Origin: Brachypterus glaber
Taxonomy: Eukaryota; Arthropoda; Insecta; Coleoptera; Kateretidae
Reading direction: 5' to 3'
Length of the DNA: 64,000 nt
Assembly: GCA_958510825.1 (NCBI GenBank)
Contig: OY294051.1
Location: 2,790,001 to 2,854,000 of the forward strand
Shown here: positions 53,001-62,548 of the stretch, piece by piece
Layout: every line of letters begins with the position of its first letter
How positions within the stretch are numbered: the stretch's first letter is position 1
Translations under genes and position numbers: made by a program
The notes under the pieces: model-generated
Told to the model about the DNA's origin: nothing
The model's database searches: none
What the model saw: only the letters and a program-made list of their open reading frames with translations

Positions 53001-56000
53001 ATATTTTTTTCATACTTTACTAAGTATATTTTAAAAGCATTTTGTTGAAATTTTAATGACATTGTTTTTTTTTTGTTATGTTTTTTTATAAAACAATAAT
53101 ATCGTAATCTATGATCATTAAATAAACTTAAATACATGTAAACATATTTTTAATAATTCAGAACAATATTTTTTATTTTTTTTAATTACATAACTCGAAC
53201 AATATTTTTTCATATATTTTTTTTTTTCATTTAAACAATATTTTATTCATTTTTTTAACAAAAATTATGTAAAATATCCTTTTGTAAGATACAAACACCA
53301 AAAATCCCATACGTATCACAATGTATATTTAAGGGAGATCTTCAAACGTGTTTTTTTTTACAGAAGTAACATGTATTTTTCTACAGCAAATAAAAATATT
53401 TGACATGTAGACTTTTACAATGTTTTCTTCACGCATTTTTTATAGTTCTTCTGGTATTTCTTCTTTCTTGTTTTTTACTTCTATTTTTGGCAAAGAGCTA
53501 AATCTTGCAAGCTTCAATGCACGTGCATTTTTTTTTACTGTTCCCAAAGTTCCCAAAAATATCACATATTAAGCTTCTATAAGCTTTCAAATCTTTTAAA
53601 TATGAAATGGTCTTACAAAATTAATATTATACTTAATTATTGTTAAAAAAAAACTTGTTGTGAAATTTATTTGTGAGAAAAAAGTACATATTATTGCTTT
53701 TTATGTTTTTTTTTTTTTATTTTTTCTTTATTTTTTATTACAAAAAGATATCTTCTGTGCATTTTAATATTTAAATTAAAAAGTTTTTTATGAAAGTTAA
53801 ATATATATTTTTTTTTATTTGCATTTTTACATATTTTATATTAAAATAAACAGGAAATATCTTTTTATATGCATATAATTTTTTTATAAAACTTTTTTTT
53901 ATAAAAATTTCAACAAAATATCAAATTTTAGTTCTGCAAACGATTCTTTTAAGATGTTTATTTAAAATATATTAAATAAATATCACTTGTTAGAAATAAA
54001 TGCAGTATAAACAATATTTTTCTCTACACATTTTAAAATTAAACTTAATATTCAAGTGGGTAAGTAGACGTATAGAAAAATAGGACTTGTATTAAGCCAG
54101 AAAAAAACTTATTATTTTAACACATTCAAAAGTTCATAAAAAAATGACGAGATGACACTTCTGGCAGGCGGTCTCAGTGTATTATAGAATTCCATCATTC
54201 GCCGCAATTGAACATATGACTGGTGCTCTACCGCTAAAATTTTAAGCGTATAGTACCAGTCATATGTAATTTCAGCGAACAATAGATGTCTATAGTACAC
54301 AAAGTCCCCCTGCCAGTAGTGTCATGTAGTAGAATGTTTGAGAACTTTTAAATGTCGTATGTATATTTTTAATAATTTAGGGTTTTAGTACTAAAACGAC
54401 TATAGTGGACCAAATTCTAACAGTTACTTTTTAGAAATATTTCTTCTACAATGAGAGAATCGTTCCCAAAGAGAGATTCTTCCCATACAGGCAGTGCTGG
54501 GTGAAAAAAAAACAGTTAAGAAGAAGACATGGAAACAACCATGGTCTTTTCCGCTTAGAAAAGGACCAGAAAAGCCCATAAAAGAACCCTTTTTAATTAA
54601 TAATTTAAAATATTTGACAATATTTTCATCTGAATTGGTAATTATAGGTTTTTGGGGTCGCTAAAAAAGAACCCGCTAATAAAATTGTCCCAACCCCACA
54701 TCAGGGGGCGGAAGACGCTGAATCTTATGATAATTATTGTAAATCCTCTAGGGGTGATAATTACTATTTTTTAAATTTTCACAATGATTTAAGGTTGTGT
54801 TTTAAGCGGCTGAATTTGATAATAAAAAAGTCCAAACTCCATCTCCCATATATATAAATTTGAAAAATATTACAAAAGGGCAGGAAAGTCAGGTTTTTTT
54901 TTCGGAAAAATGCATGTGGTTTAGATTTGTTTTCTAAAAAAATGTATTTTTCTACAGCCTTGCATAAAGGGAATCTTTCCCAATTATGTTTTTCAGCCAG
55001 CAGCTTTTTTATCCTTAAGGGTTCATTCTGGTTTCTAATTTTCAAAAAATCGATCGTTTTCTTTTACATTTTTCGAAAGTATATGTAGACTTTTTCATAA
55101 TTTTTCATTAAAAAAAAAACTAACAATAAATAGCTTTATTGGAGAACCAAAAAAAAACTTTCAACGCGTTTTTCTCAAAACAACATTTTTTCGGTCGGCG
55201 GCTGTGATTTCTCCGGAACCACTGGACCCAGCTAGGGGGGGAAACCTTAGAATAAAAAAATTTGCATATTTCATGGATTAAAAATATAAAAGTTGCATAT
55301 TTTTTGGGATTTTCAAAAAACTTGCATATTTCGTGAATTCAAAATATAAAACTTGCATATTTCATGAAGGACGGGGGACCTCTTTTTTAGTCATTAACTT
55401 TTTTTTTGAGTTTTGAGAAGGGGTAGGACCTTTTTTTTAGATGAGCAGTTATCAAGATATCACAGCCGCCAGCGAAATATCTACTTTTCGAGGAGTTACC
55501 TTTGTCTGTTATTTTTTTTTGTATAAAAAGAGTTTAAAATAATTGTTTTATGTATTTCAAGAGTGTAATTATTAAGCTCAACAAATTTTATATCAATATC
55601 TATAATGATACGTTTTTAAATTAACAAAAATAGCCTTTATCCAATACATACAGATAATAAGACAATTACCAGCTTTATTTTAAATAGATAAACTCAATAA
55701 TAACCCCCGCGTGGCTTTTACTTTATTGAGCTGATAATTATTTATTTTACCCACTCAACTGTCACTTGTCAAATTATTTTCTTGTAAATGTCATTAAAAT
55801 TTTTAATAAAAATATGAATTCCTAAGCTATTTATTGGATAAAACCTTGTATGGCACTCATAAGTAAACCGATATTGCCCTCTCGAAAATTAACCTGCTTG
55901 GCTGACGCCTCGTAGGTTATTTTCTCATGGGCAATATCTTACTTTACCCACTAGTACCATAAATAACTATTTTTTTTTTTGAGCATCTAAACCAGAATGA

Positions 56001-58122
56001 TCCCTTAAGATAGTAATACTACCAAATTTTAAAGTGTCACTATCTCAGAATTGTCAAAATCTAATTCTCCAAATTTCTAGATGGAATTCTTATTCTAGAA
56101 TACCTGAAAAGCATACCTTACATACGCAGTCTTGTCTTTAAATTTGTCGCAAACAGGATTGCCATCCAAAACAAAGTCAACTATTGGAAATCCTGACAGG
56201 GCGTCCAAAGCATTTAGTTCCCTAATCTGGAAAAAATAAACTAGCTAAAACGGGTACCCTTTTTACATGGGTCGAAATTTTTAAATGGCTATATCTCGAA
56301 AAATAATAGCCCTAGGACAAACATGATTAAAAATGTTTTACATCGACACTTGTTTTATTAAAAAAGAAATGAGTTAAAAAAAATAACTTGCGTTTAAATA
56401 TTTAGGAATATGCAATATACACTGAATATACACTGCCGCGTATTAAATTCCGGACACCTAAAAATTGACATTTTTTAAATTCAAATATTTCGAAAACTAA
56501 TTAATGGATTTGACTGATTCTTTTTTTGTTTTGAAGCTTAAAGATTCTCTACTTTTGTTTGATTTAAGAATAATTATATTTTTTTTTCGTATTAACAACA
56601 AATAATGTACAACTATGTTTTTTACCCCATCTTCTAGGGCTTGCATGGTACGCCACTGCAACTGTTTATGAAATTATTAAAGTCTTTCTTATTGCCGCAG
56701 TTTTAATGAATATTGTCTTTTTTATTTTTTAACATTTTTACTTCTGGTTTAGGAGATATCAGGATTTTCCTGAAAGTTGTCATTTTTTCAGTTAACTTAA
56801 AAAGTACTACTTGATGCTGTGCTTTAAATTTGAAGCTTAACCGAGTTACGTTTTTCTTCAAATCAAGTGTATCAAAAACATAAATTGGGTTTGAAAAACT
56901 TGAGTAGAAGAAAAAATGGGGTCACTCCGTCCGGCGGCAGTTCTGCGAAATCACCGTTAAGCCTCCGTCAGACGGCAATAAAAAGTTGCCCCGGGATGAA
57001 GAAACTGAGCTTCAAATAAAAAACTCTGCCGATTTAGTACGTTTTGAGTTGACTGAAAAAATTACAACTTTCAGGAAAATCCTGATATCTCCTAAACCAG
57101 AAGTAAAAATGTAAAAAAATAAAAAAGACAATATTCATTAAAACTGCGGAAATAAGAAAGACTTTAATAATTTGATAACCAGTTGCAGTGGCGTACCATG
57201 CAAGTCCTAGAAGATGGGTTAAAAAACATAGTTGTACATTATTTGTTGCTGTTAATACGAAAAAAAAAATTAATCATTCTTAAAACAAACAAAAGTAGAG
57301 AATGTTTAAGCTTCAAAACAAAAAAAGAATCAGTCAAATCCATTAATTAGTTTTCGAAATATTTCAATTTAAAAAATGTCAATTTTTTAGGTGTCCGGAA
57401 TTTAATGCGCGGCAGTGTAGTATAAAATGGAATGGGTAGCATTACATATCCTCAAGGCTTGATTATTTTTATACACTTTTAGAAAAAATTCTTACCTTAT
57501 TATCCCCAATATGGAAAATCTTTAAATTTGGCAGCTTATCGGTATATTTCTTCAAAAAATTGGTAATTCCAATTTTGTTATCGCACAAATTCAGTGCCTC
57601 TAGCTCGGGAATATTCTCGCAAATGATGTCCAGGACCGTGATAAGCACAATCGGCTTAAACAGGGCGCAAAATGTGTCTTGCAGGTCAGGGTCGGCGTGA
57701 AATTTGGTCAAATCCAGGGCCTTATTTGCAGGGTTGTACCTAGTGATAAAAAAAAACAAACCATAAAAAAATATCGTTTTTTTAAGATTGTGATTAAAAA
57801 GATTTGTGAAAAAAAATGTTCTTTTTTGAGTTACCGTGTTTTTTTTTTAATGGACAGATCGACCGACAGAGAGAATATAGAAAAAAAAGACATAAAATAA
57901 GATCATTTTCGTTTGGACTTTTACCTTTTTGCCAAGACCCGCTTGATTTTTTCCTTTGTCGATTCTGTGACGTCGAAATTGGGCGAACCCGCTTGTGCCC
58001 TGATGAGGAGTTTGAAGCCGTTCGGCATTTGTATCGTTCTGTCTAAATTGTTTAGTTTTTCCGCAACTTTAAATTCGTCCACGAAAAATACTACTTGTGT
58101 GCTATTGCAAGTCCACTGAAAA

Positions 58123-58165
<43 letters not shown>

Positions 58166-60312
58166 AACAATATACTACAAGGGAGGTGAACCAATTATTG
58201 TCATGTTCCTAAAATTGCCACCCCCTTCCTATTAAACTTGCTAGTTTGTCCTCTGTGTCATACTGCCTTCCTAAGCTAAACGGTCCTATCTGTGTATGTT
58301 AAACCTATGCAGATAGGACCTTTCAGATTAGCACGGCAGCATAAATGACACTGCACTGCACTGGGTAGCATAACATAATTACAATTTTACTACTACTCTT
58401 CACTGCCCAAACTAACTTGTATAATATTAAACTTTAGCTTTTCTTGTACACTTAATATATAATTAAAATTAATAATAAAAATATGTTTTTACTTGGATGC
58501 AAGTTGAACTTATTACAATTTTTGATTTATTTTAAAAACAAATGAATGGAAGCTTTAAATTTGTACACTAGAGCAAATTTCAAACTAGGTGTTTTGTTTG
58601 ATTATAAATTCTGTATCTTTAAAACATTATATTCTAGCAAAAAACTGTATATAACATTTTTTATAGGGCTTAAAAAGAACTTTTATTTAAAATATAATTT
58701 TCTGAAATCGGGTTATAAATAAAAACAATGCGTTTTAGGAAAACGTTGTTTATAAATTCTTTTGACCAATTTAAAGTTATCTTTTATATAAGTGCTAAAT
58801 TAAGCAAATACAATAATAATTGCCTTAATTATAAACAAAAAACGCTAAAAATAGGAGTTTTACCCTATTTTTACCCCTTACCCCCAAAATCTAATCAGCT
58901 CTTTGGAATACGATAAGAAACCATATGCAAAAAACCGCAAGTCGATATCTCATGTAGAAATAGAGTTAGAGAGTTTACACCCAGACTGACAGACGGATGC
59001 AAAATTTTTTTTTACTGATTTCAACTCAGAATGGTCTAAAACGTCGAGAAATGTGAAAAAAACGTGGTCAAACATTTTGACTTTTTGGCGAAGATTTCCG
59101 GCACTAAGTTTTTGAGTAATGATCAATGATTTTTTATTTTTTTTTTGCAATATTTTAATAAAATGTTGAAAATTTAATTTTGTTAATACTTACATTTATT
59201 GGTTGGAATGGTAGAGGATGTACACTATCCAATAATAGTTTTTGTAAGTAACTTTTTTCATATTTGTCACCATGAGGGATCTGTAAAGGAAAAAAAACAA
59301 TGTGATACAAAATAAGGGGTTCCAAATCAAAATGATCATATTTTTTAAAGATTTTAAGACAATAAAATCTAAATTTTAAGTAAAAAAGAAAACTATTTTT
59401 TTTTTGAGGGGAGTTTATTTTTTAGTTCTGGACACTTACATAAATCCTATACCAGCTAGTAGGCCCCTCCAACAATTTCCTTTTACCCATATTCTGAGGC
59501 CCTCCATTTTGCTGTTTATTTTTTCTGTTATTCCCAAACTTGCTGTGAAAAGACCTGGCACCTCCCGAGGTGCTGCCCATATCAATGTCCTCCTCCTCAA
59601 AGTGGGCCCTCAGGGAGGCCGACCAGTGTTTGCTGTCTTTGTCATGTTGCTTGCCTCCATGTTTGCCAGGTTTGAAGCTGACTCTCCGGTCGCCGCTGTT
59701 GAAGGCTCTGTCATTGCCACTGAAGGCTCTGTTGTCATGTTCTGAAATTAATAATTGATTAAAAATATTAACAAAAAAAATAAAAAAAAAAATGAAAAAA
59801 TATATTTTTACTTTTTACAGCATAACTATGCATAGTTCCTTGGGTTACAAGGGTAAAAAAAGGGCATACTTTGGTTTTACCACCCATGTTAAGAGTCATC
59901 ATCTATGACCTTAATTCATCGAAAGTTAATTTTTTATAATTTCTTAGAAATTGCCTTGTAATAGTAAACAAAATCATCAAACATGCCTAGGCATGTAAGC
60001 ATTATAGCTATAATGGTACCGAAATACTTTAAAAGCCTTCTTTTCCTTAAATTAGTGTGCCAATATTCCCTCGTCAAGTTATACACCAGAATAGATTTCT
60101 TTCTGTGCACATTTCTGTGAAAGTAGGTGGAACTTTTACACATTTATTTGCTGTAAAATTAAGTTTACAACAAAAATAACATGAACTTTGGAGAAAATAC
60201 CAAGTTTGCTCTATAATCATATGATTTCAGCACATGGTTTGTAAACTGCGTCGCACTTACCACTATATTGATTTTTCCACGACGGTTTACCATATTTTCC
60301 AGGTTTTGGCAT
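45388..60312 (-). CDS. Nxf1: Nuclear RNA export factor 1 (NXF1/TAP), 11 exons, 624 aa
   Basis: Exons (minus strand): 60312-60261, 59741-59440, 59280-59194, 58115-57925, 57739-57496, 56226-56117, 50588-50552, 50222-49803, 48454-48281, 46625-46468 and 45487-45388. Together 1875 nt with phases consistent throughout. NXF1, with p15/NXT1, is the general receptor that carries mRNA through nuclear pores. N-terminus: basic/Gly-rich with YSEHD and EEEDIDM patches, as in animal NXF1. About 108-210: RNA-binding domain starting TSWYRIYIPHG. About 212-345: leucine-rich repeats (NIPELEALNLCDNKI, LDGNPVCDKF). About 365-540: NTF2-like domain that binds p15 (QFLEQYFQLYD, INSFTVDL, GFCIANEELHI). About 568-624: UBA-like TAP-C domain (EQSGMNMEWSAKCL, EAFVK end) that binds FG nucleoporins. 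Length matches human NXF1 (619 aa). No frameshift or stop is present. The introns hold many mobile elements; intron 6 is 5.5 kb. Confidence 0.96.
46169..46302. mobile_element. TA-flanked hairpin MITE in NXF1 intron 10
   Basis: ACAGGGTGTCCCAGCTAAGA at the left and TCTTAGCTGGGACACCCTGT at the right, TA at both sides. Arms are about 35 bp (continuing CAGATCAA and CGTTT). CAGGGTGTCCC is a common end of insect Tc1/mariner-type elements. Confidence 0.8.
46468..46625 (-). CDS. Nxf1: NXF1 exon 10: linker and start of TAP-C
   Basis: Acceptor TATTACAAG, donor GCAAA|GTAAGT. Encodes a Pro/Ala linker (APPVPTSPVVQAAAAPA) and DEIKQQMVHAMSEQSGMNME, matching the family's EQQEMLQAFSTQSGMNLE segment. Confidence 0.93.
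47002..47044. repeat. (AAT)n microsatellite in NXF1 intron 9
   Basis: About 14 uninterrupted AAT units. Confidence 0.9.
47212..47773. mobile_element. Left-truncated copy of the 27160-27873 foldback element
   Basis: Starts at AAATAGAAAGGGGGGTCG and runs to TGACTTTTGGACCGCTCTGTA; matches the interior and right arm of the element at 27160-27873. Lies in NXF1 intron 9. Confidence 0.8.
48083..48156. repeat. Short hairpin in NXF1 intron 9
   Basis: CACTAGATCTAGGTCTTAAG pairs with ATGACCTAGATCTAGTG, continuing TTAGCAAG/CTTGCTAA. The loop is about 20 bp. MITE-like. Confidence 0.65.
48281..48454 (-). CDS. Nxf1: NXF1 exon 9: end of NTF2-like domain
   Basis: Acceptor TTTCCAG, donor TCAAAA|GTAAGT. Encodes ATMLCLTVSGMFKELKSG and AGSGFCIANEELHITNATVE, aligning with the family's LCFSVNGVFKE and SGLCIVNDELFVRNA. 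Confidence 0.94.
48485..48955 (-). repeat. Interspersed repeat, inverted copy of 2160-2640
   Basis: TTTCATAACA, CGAGCCGCTTGCGGCGAG, CTTACATTTAAATTGATGA, TTTGCACGGAAAACGTC and AAGCGATAGGCC match the copy at 2160-2640 in reverse. It fills the part of intron 8 next to exon 9. Confidence 0.65.
49222..49788 (-). repeat. 600-bp interspersed repeat, copy B, touching exon 8
   Basis: Inverted copy of 35327-35965, from GATGAAACGTTGCAAGCACC to GCACTGTGCCGATGT. Its edge is about 14 nt inside intron 8 from the exon 8 donor (GCG|GTAAGTTG at 49802). Open frames within it are chance. Confidence 0.8.
49803..50222 (-). CDS. Nxf1: NXF1 exon 8: NTF2-like domain
   Basis: The largest exon, 140 codons. Acceptor CGAATCAG, donor TCTGCG|GTAAGT. 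Starts DGVDLPPPIKFD (family: DGHELPPPI), then FLEQYFQLYDTENRQPLLQ, AYHEQACFSLT, DSRNLLKV and VVSFLSEMPLTKHDINSF, aligning throughout with the p15-binding domain of NXF1. Confidence 0.96.
50288..50517. repeat. Inverted pair TTGGCGCCCAAC with poly-G blocks
   Basis: TTGGCGCCCAAC at 50289-50300 and its inverse GTTGGGCGCCAA near 50504-50515 bound a stretch with two G-runs (GGGGGGGGG and GGGGGGGGGGGG) and CCAGGGGCGGATTTAT. Typical of a foldback DNA element; lies in NXF1 intron 7, just upstream of exon 8. Confidence 0.55.
50552..50588 (-). CDS. Nxf1: NXF1 exon 7, 37-nt micro-exon
   Basis: Acceptor TTTGTCTACAG, donor AAACTG|GTAAGT. Encodes the end of a split serine and EIRKRFPNLLKL, equal to the family's AIRERFPKLLRL in the last leucine-rich repeat. 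Too short to stand out by itself; identified by motif and phase. Confidence 0.9.
51019..51165 (+). repeat. 21-bp minisatellite, 7 units, in NXF1 intron 6
   Basis: Units of the form TATGGCAATTTTATGACATTT, drifting to TGTGGCATTTCTATGACATTT. Because the period is divisible by three, it shows as a heptapeptide-repeat frame on the + strand, which is a by-product. Confidence 0.8.
52261..52377. repeat. GC-rich foldback in NXF1 intron 6
   Basis: GCGGGTATAAATGGTGCACA and TGTGCACCATTTATACCCGC are exact inverts, bounded by TGACGG and CCCGTCA. MITE-like. Confidence 0.75.
53000..54100. other. Strand-biased T-rich part of NXF1 intron 6
   Basis: Many T runs of 7-13 on the + strand, hence A-rich in the NXF1 transcript. 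No gene or clear repeat unit. Confidence 0.5.
54152..54325. repeat. Foldback, about 170 bp, in NXF1 intron 6
   Basis: GATGACACTTCTGGCAGG at the left and CCTGCCAGTAGTGTCAT at the right; inner pairs include CATATGACTGGT/ACCAGTCATATG. Confidence 0.65.
55197..55470. repeat. Element with GGCGGCTGTGAT ends and 30-bp internal tandem
   Basis: GGCGGCTGTGAT is inverted at the right end as ATCACAGCCGCC. Inside are four units of about 30 bp, each with (C/G)TTGCATATTTC or close variants and AAAATATAAAA spacers. Confidence 0.65.
55638..55970 (-). repeat. 330-bp interspersed repeat, copy 3, in NXF1 intron 6
   Basis: Near-identical to 16749-17083, with a few substitutions in the hairpin loop and a one-base loss in AACCTGC/GTAGGTTA. 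Confidence 0.8.
56117..56226 (-). CDS. Nxf1: NXF1 exon 6 (LRR), overlapping donor choice
   Basis: Acceptor TTTTTCCAG. Encodes IRELNALDALSG, FPIVDFVLDGNPVCDKFKD and KTAYV. Two earlier GT sites (GC|GTATGT and TAT|GTAAGG) precede the chosen TAAG|GTATGC. Only the last one joins in frame to exon 7 and gives KTAYVSEIRKRF, which fits the family's STYISAIRERF. Confidence 0.88.
56429..57419. mobile_element. TA-flanked long foldback element, about 990 bp, in NXF1 intron 5
   Basis: TACACTGCCGCGTATTAAAT at the left and ATTTAATGCGCGGCAGTGTA at the right. Arms are about 370 bp, including CCGGACACCTAAAAATTGAC, GGATTTGACTGATTC, CTTCTAGG and GGTTTAGGAGATATCAGGAT with their inverts. The spacer holds CGTCCGGCGGCAGTTCTGCG. 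Tc1/mariner-like ends with no transposase frame. Confidence 0.85.
57496..57739 (-). CDS. Nxf1: NXF1 exon 5: leucine-rich repeats
   Basis: Acceptor TATCACTAG, donor AATAAG|GTAAGA. Encodes YNPANKALDLTKFHADPDLQ, NIPELEALNLCDNKIGI and LPNLKIFHIGDNK, matching the family's YDGSQQALDL, IPELLSLNLSNN and APNLKILNLSGN. Confidence 0.95.
57925..58115 (-). CDS. Nxf1: NXF1 exon 4: RNA-binding domain, second half
   Basis: Acceptor TTTTTTCAG immediately after a (TA)n tract; donor AAAAAG|GTAAAA. Encodes STQVVFFVDEFKVAEKLNN and the end of the RNA-binding domain, aligning with the family's RAQFFVEDASTASALK. Confidence 0.93.
58127..58163. repeat. (TA)n microsatellite at NXF1 exon 4 acceptor
   Basis: About 18 TA units ending 11 bp from exon 4. 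In the transcript only TTTTTTCAG separates the repeat from the exon, so the repeat occupies the usual branch-point and polypyrimidine zone. Confidence 0.9.
58255..58351. repeat. Hairpin in NXF1 intron 3
   Basis: GTGTCATACTGCC and GGCAGCATAAATGACAC are inverted; the inner arms are GGTCCTATCTG and CAGATAGGACC. MITE-like foldback. Confidence 0.7.
58562..59110 (-). repeat. 600-bp interspersed repeat, copy C, in NXF1 intron 3
   Basis: Inverted relative of 35327-35965, lacking the palindromic tip and the last part of the other end. Lies between exon 4 and exon 3, about 85 bp from the exon 3 donor. Confidence 0.75.
59194..59280 (-). CDS. Nxf1: NXF1 exon 3: RNA-binding domain, first half
   Basis: Acceptor TCCTTTACAG, donor ATAAAT|GTAAGT. 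Encodes IPHGDKYEKSYLQKLLL and LPFQPIN, aligning with the family's IPYGRKYDKAWLLS and VPFTPIE. Confidence 0.94.
59440..59741 (-). CDS. Nxf1: NXF1 exon 2: basic N-terminal region
   Basis: Acceptor TTAATTTCAG, donor ATTTAT|GTAAGT. Low-complexity basic and Gly/Asn/Ser-rich region with EEEDIDMGS, ending GPTSWYRIY, the start of the RNA-binding domain. More GC-rich than its surroundings. Frames on the opposite strand here are shadows. Confidence 0.93.
60261..60312 (-). CDS. Nxf1: NXF1 exon 1 (start codon)
   Basis: ATG at 60312 (context AGGATGCC). Encodes MPKPGKYGKPSWKNQYS, and with exon 2 restores the conserved YSEHD found near the N-terminus of animal NXF1. Donor TAGTG|GTAAGT. Confidence 0.88.
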
Positions 60313-60486
60313 CCTATATGGACTTAAACACGTTTATAATTGCTTTAATGTTATTATTTATTAATTTTATCTACTTTTTACCACTTTTTTACCAATTATT
60401 TTGACAAACAAGCACAAAGCAGCTTTTTTATCTCCTAGTTCATTTCGAACTACCAACATAAAAACACTAAAATCCCTAAATAAAGA

Positions 60487-60494
60487 TGACGTCA
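60487..60494. promoter_or_regulatory. CRE-like palindrome TGACGTCA upstream of NXF1
   Basis: Perfect CREB/ATF-type octamer 175 bp before the NXF1 start codon. It lies in a short GC-richer stretch (GATGACGTCAACGTCTGGG and CTCCGCGGGA) that stands out from AT-rich flanks and is a plausible core promoter or 5' UTR. Confidence 0.35.
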
Positions 60495-61063
60495 ACGTCT
60501 GGGTAGTTCAAATGTACTCTCCGCGGGATATTTAAAGAGTTTTTCAATGAGGGGACATTAAAATAAACACATTAGATTTAAATAACAGTTTATTATCTAA
60601 AATTCAATTATTACTGTTAAAATTTAAAAACTAATAAGTTACCATACACGAAAATTATTTTATCATAAAAATGCACTGATTGCAAAGGAATTTATTGCAA
60701 GATTTTATTAAAAAAAAAGCGTACAATTAATACAAATCATTTAAATTACATACCAAAATAAAAAATAAAGCGAAAAAAGGGTCCTAAATAAAAATATATA
60801 AACATATTAATAGGAATTAATTTTATACAATGTATTTTTTTTAAACGTGCCACATTCCTTCAAACTTTAACTTTTTTTAAAAGGAAGCACATAGTTTTAT
60901 CAATCTATTTACAATATTAATTTTATAAAATTCATTTAAGTAGTTCACTCTACTCGAAAATGTATAAATATCCATGAAATAATATTCAAGATATTTTATT
61001 TATTAACTAAATTGGTATATTTTTATGAAATTACCTTAAGCAATATTAAAATTATGTCAGTTT

Positions 61064-61203
61064 GACGTGATATACCCACATACTTCGTGACAGACCGTCA
61101 TACGACGTGATATACCGTCATACGGCGTGATATACAGTCATATGACGTGATATACCGTCATACGACGTGATATATCGTCATATAACCTGATATACCGACA
61201 AAA
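61064..61203. repeat. 20-bp tandem array, 7 units
   Basis: Unit GACGTGATATACCGTCATAC with drift in the outer units. Each unit contains GTATGACGGTATATCACGTC on the other strand, and junctions form short palindromes (GTCATACGAC, CGTCATATGACG). Outer units have diverged; the middle four are close to consensus. Confidence 0.85.
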
Positions 61204-61927
61204 TAAATGCATAAATTCACGTTATTAAAAAATTGCTTAAGTTCCCCCACTTAAAAATTACCATTACATGTATTTGATTGTATGTAGTGTCTATAAAAAA
61301 TAAAATTTAATAAATAGTGTTTGTTCTAAGAAATAAATAAAATAATCTATTTAAAATTACACAATAATAAATAAAATACCTTAGAATTATTTTTACCTTA
61401 TAAAACTTGGCAGTAATTCATTTTAAGCCAGAAGTTAGTTTTTCTTAGTCTCTTCTTATAAATGTCCTTCCTCTGAAAGTAAAAAATATAAAATATTAGC
61501 ATTGCATATACAGGACTGTAGAAAAGCACACTTTTGTCAGAAAATTTCGGGACAGGCGTCTTTTTCCGGAAAACCCGTATTTTGTGTAATAATCCGTTTT
61601 AAGGGGTCTTTCTACCTTCAAATTTTAAAAATAATCTTTTATGATTTTTTTTTTATTTATATAGAAAGAAAACAGATATCGTTGTGAAATTTTTACTTAT
61701 ATTCAAAGAATACAAAAAAAAAAAATAAATTTCTTGGCCATAATTTTTTTTGAAAAAAAAAAAACATCAATCCAACCGGTGTTCGTCATTATTCCGGCCG
61801 TTTGTCTCAGTTTTTTTTTTATCTTTTTATATAAAACCCTAGGGAAAAGTATTTATTTGTGGATATCAGTATTTTTATTTTGGTCAGTTCCGCCTAAACC
61901 ACATCTTTCTCATTACATATTTATTTT
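61204..61927. other. Stretch without gene
   Basis: Short frames at 61502-61687 and 61734-61967 only; the second runs into the repeat at 61928. Nothing supportable. Confidence 0.4.
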
Positions 61928-62548
61928 ACATCGGCACTTAGTGCTACTAAGAGTGCCGATGTATTGAAATCTTCTCCGAAAAGTCAAAATCTTTGACCAC
62001 GTTTTTTTTCACAATTCTCGACGTTTTAGACCATTCTGAGTCGAAATCAGTAAAAAAAATTTTTGCGTCCGTCTGTCTGTCTGTCTAACTCCATTTCTAC
62101 ATGAGATATCGACTTGCGGTTTTTTGCATATTGTTTCTTATCCAAACGATTGGGTTAAGGGGGTAAAAATAGGGTAAAACTCCTATTTTTAGCTTTTTTT
62201 GTTTATAATTAAGGCAATTATTATTGTATTTGGTTAATTTAGCACTTATATAAAAGTTAATTTTAAATTGGCATTGTTTTCGAGATATTGGCGTTTAAAG
62301 CAATAAAAGGTTTTTTTAGCATATCTCACATATTTATAACCCGATTTCAAAAAATTATATTTTAAATAAAAGCTCTTTTTAAGCCCTATAAAAAATGTTA
62401 TATACAGTTTTTTGCTAGAAGATAATGTTTTAAAGATACAGAATTTAAAATCAAACAAAACACCTAGTTTGAAATTTGCAAACTAGATGGCTCTAGTGTA
62501 CAATAGTGCCGATGTTTTGACAGGGTGCTTGCAACGTTTCATCTAGTT
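61928..62548 (+). repeat. 600-bp interspersed repeat, copy D
   Basis: From ACATCGGCACTTAGTGCTAC to GACAGGGTGCTTGCAACG; includes the (GTCT)n stretch and GAGATATCGACTTGCGG. The most complete copy next to 35327-35965. Confidence 0.8.

Noticed and set aside
59404..59758. 113- and 62-codon plus-strand frames
   Set aside because: They are antisense shadows of NXF1 exon 2.
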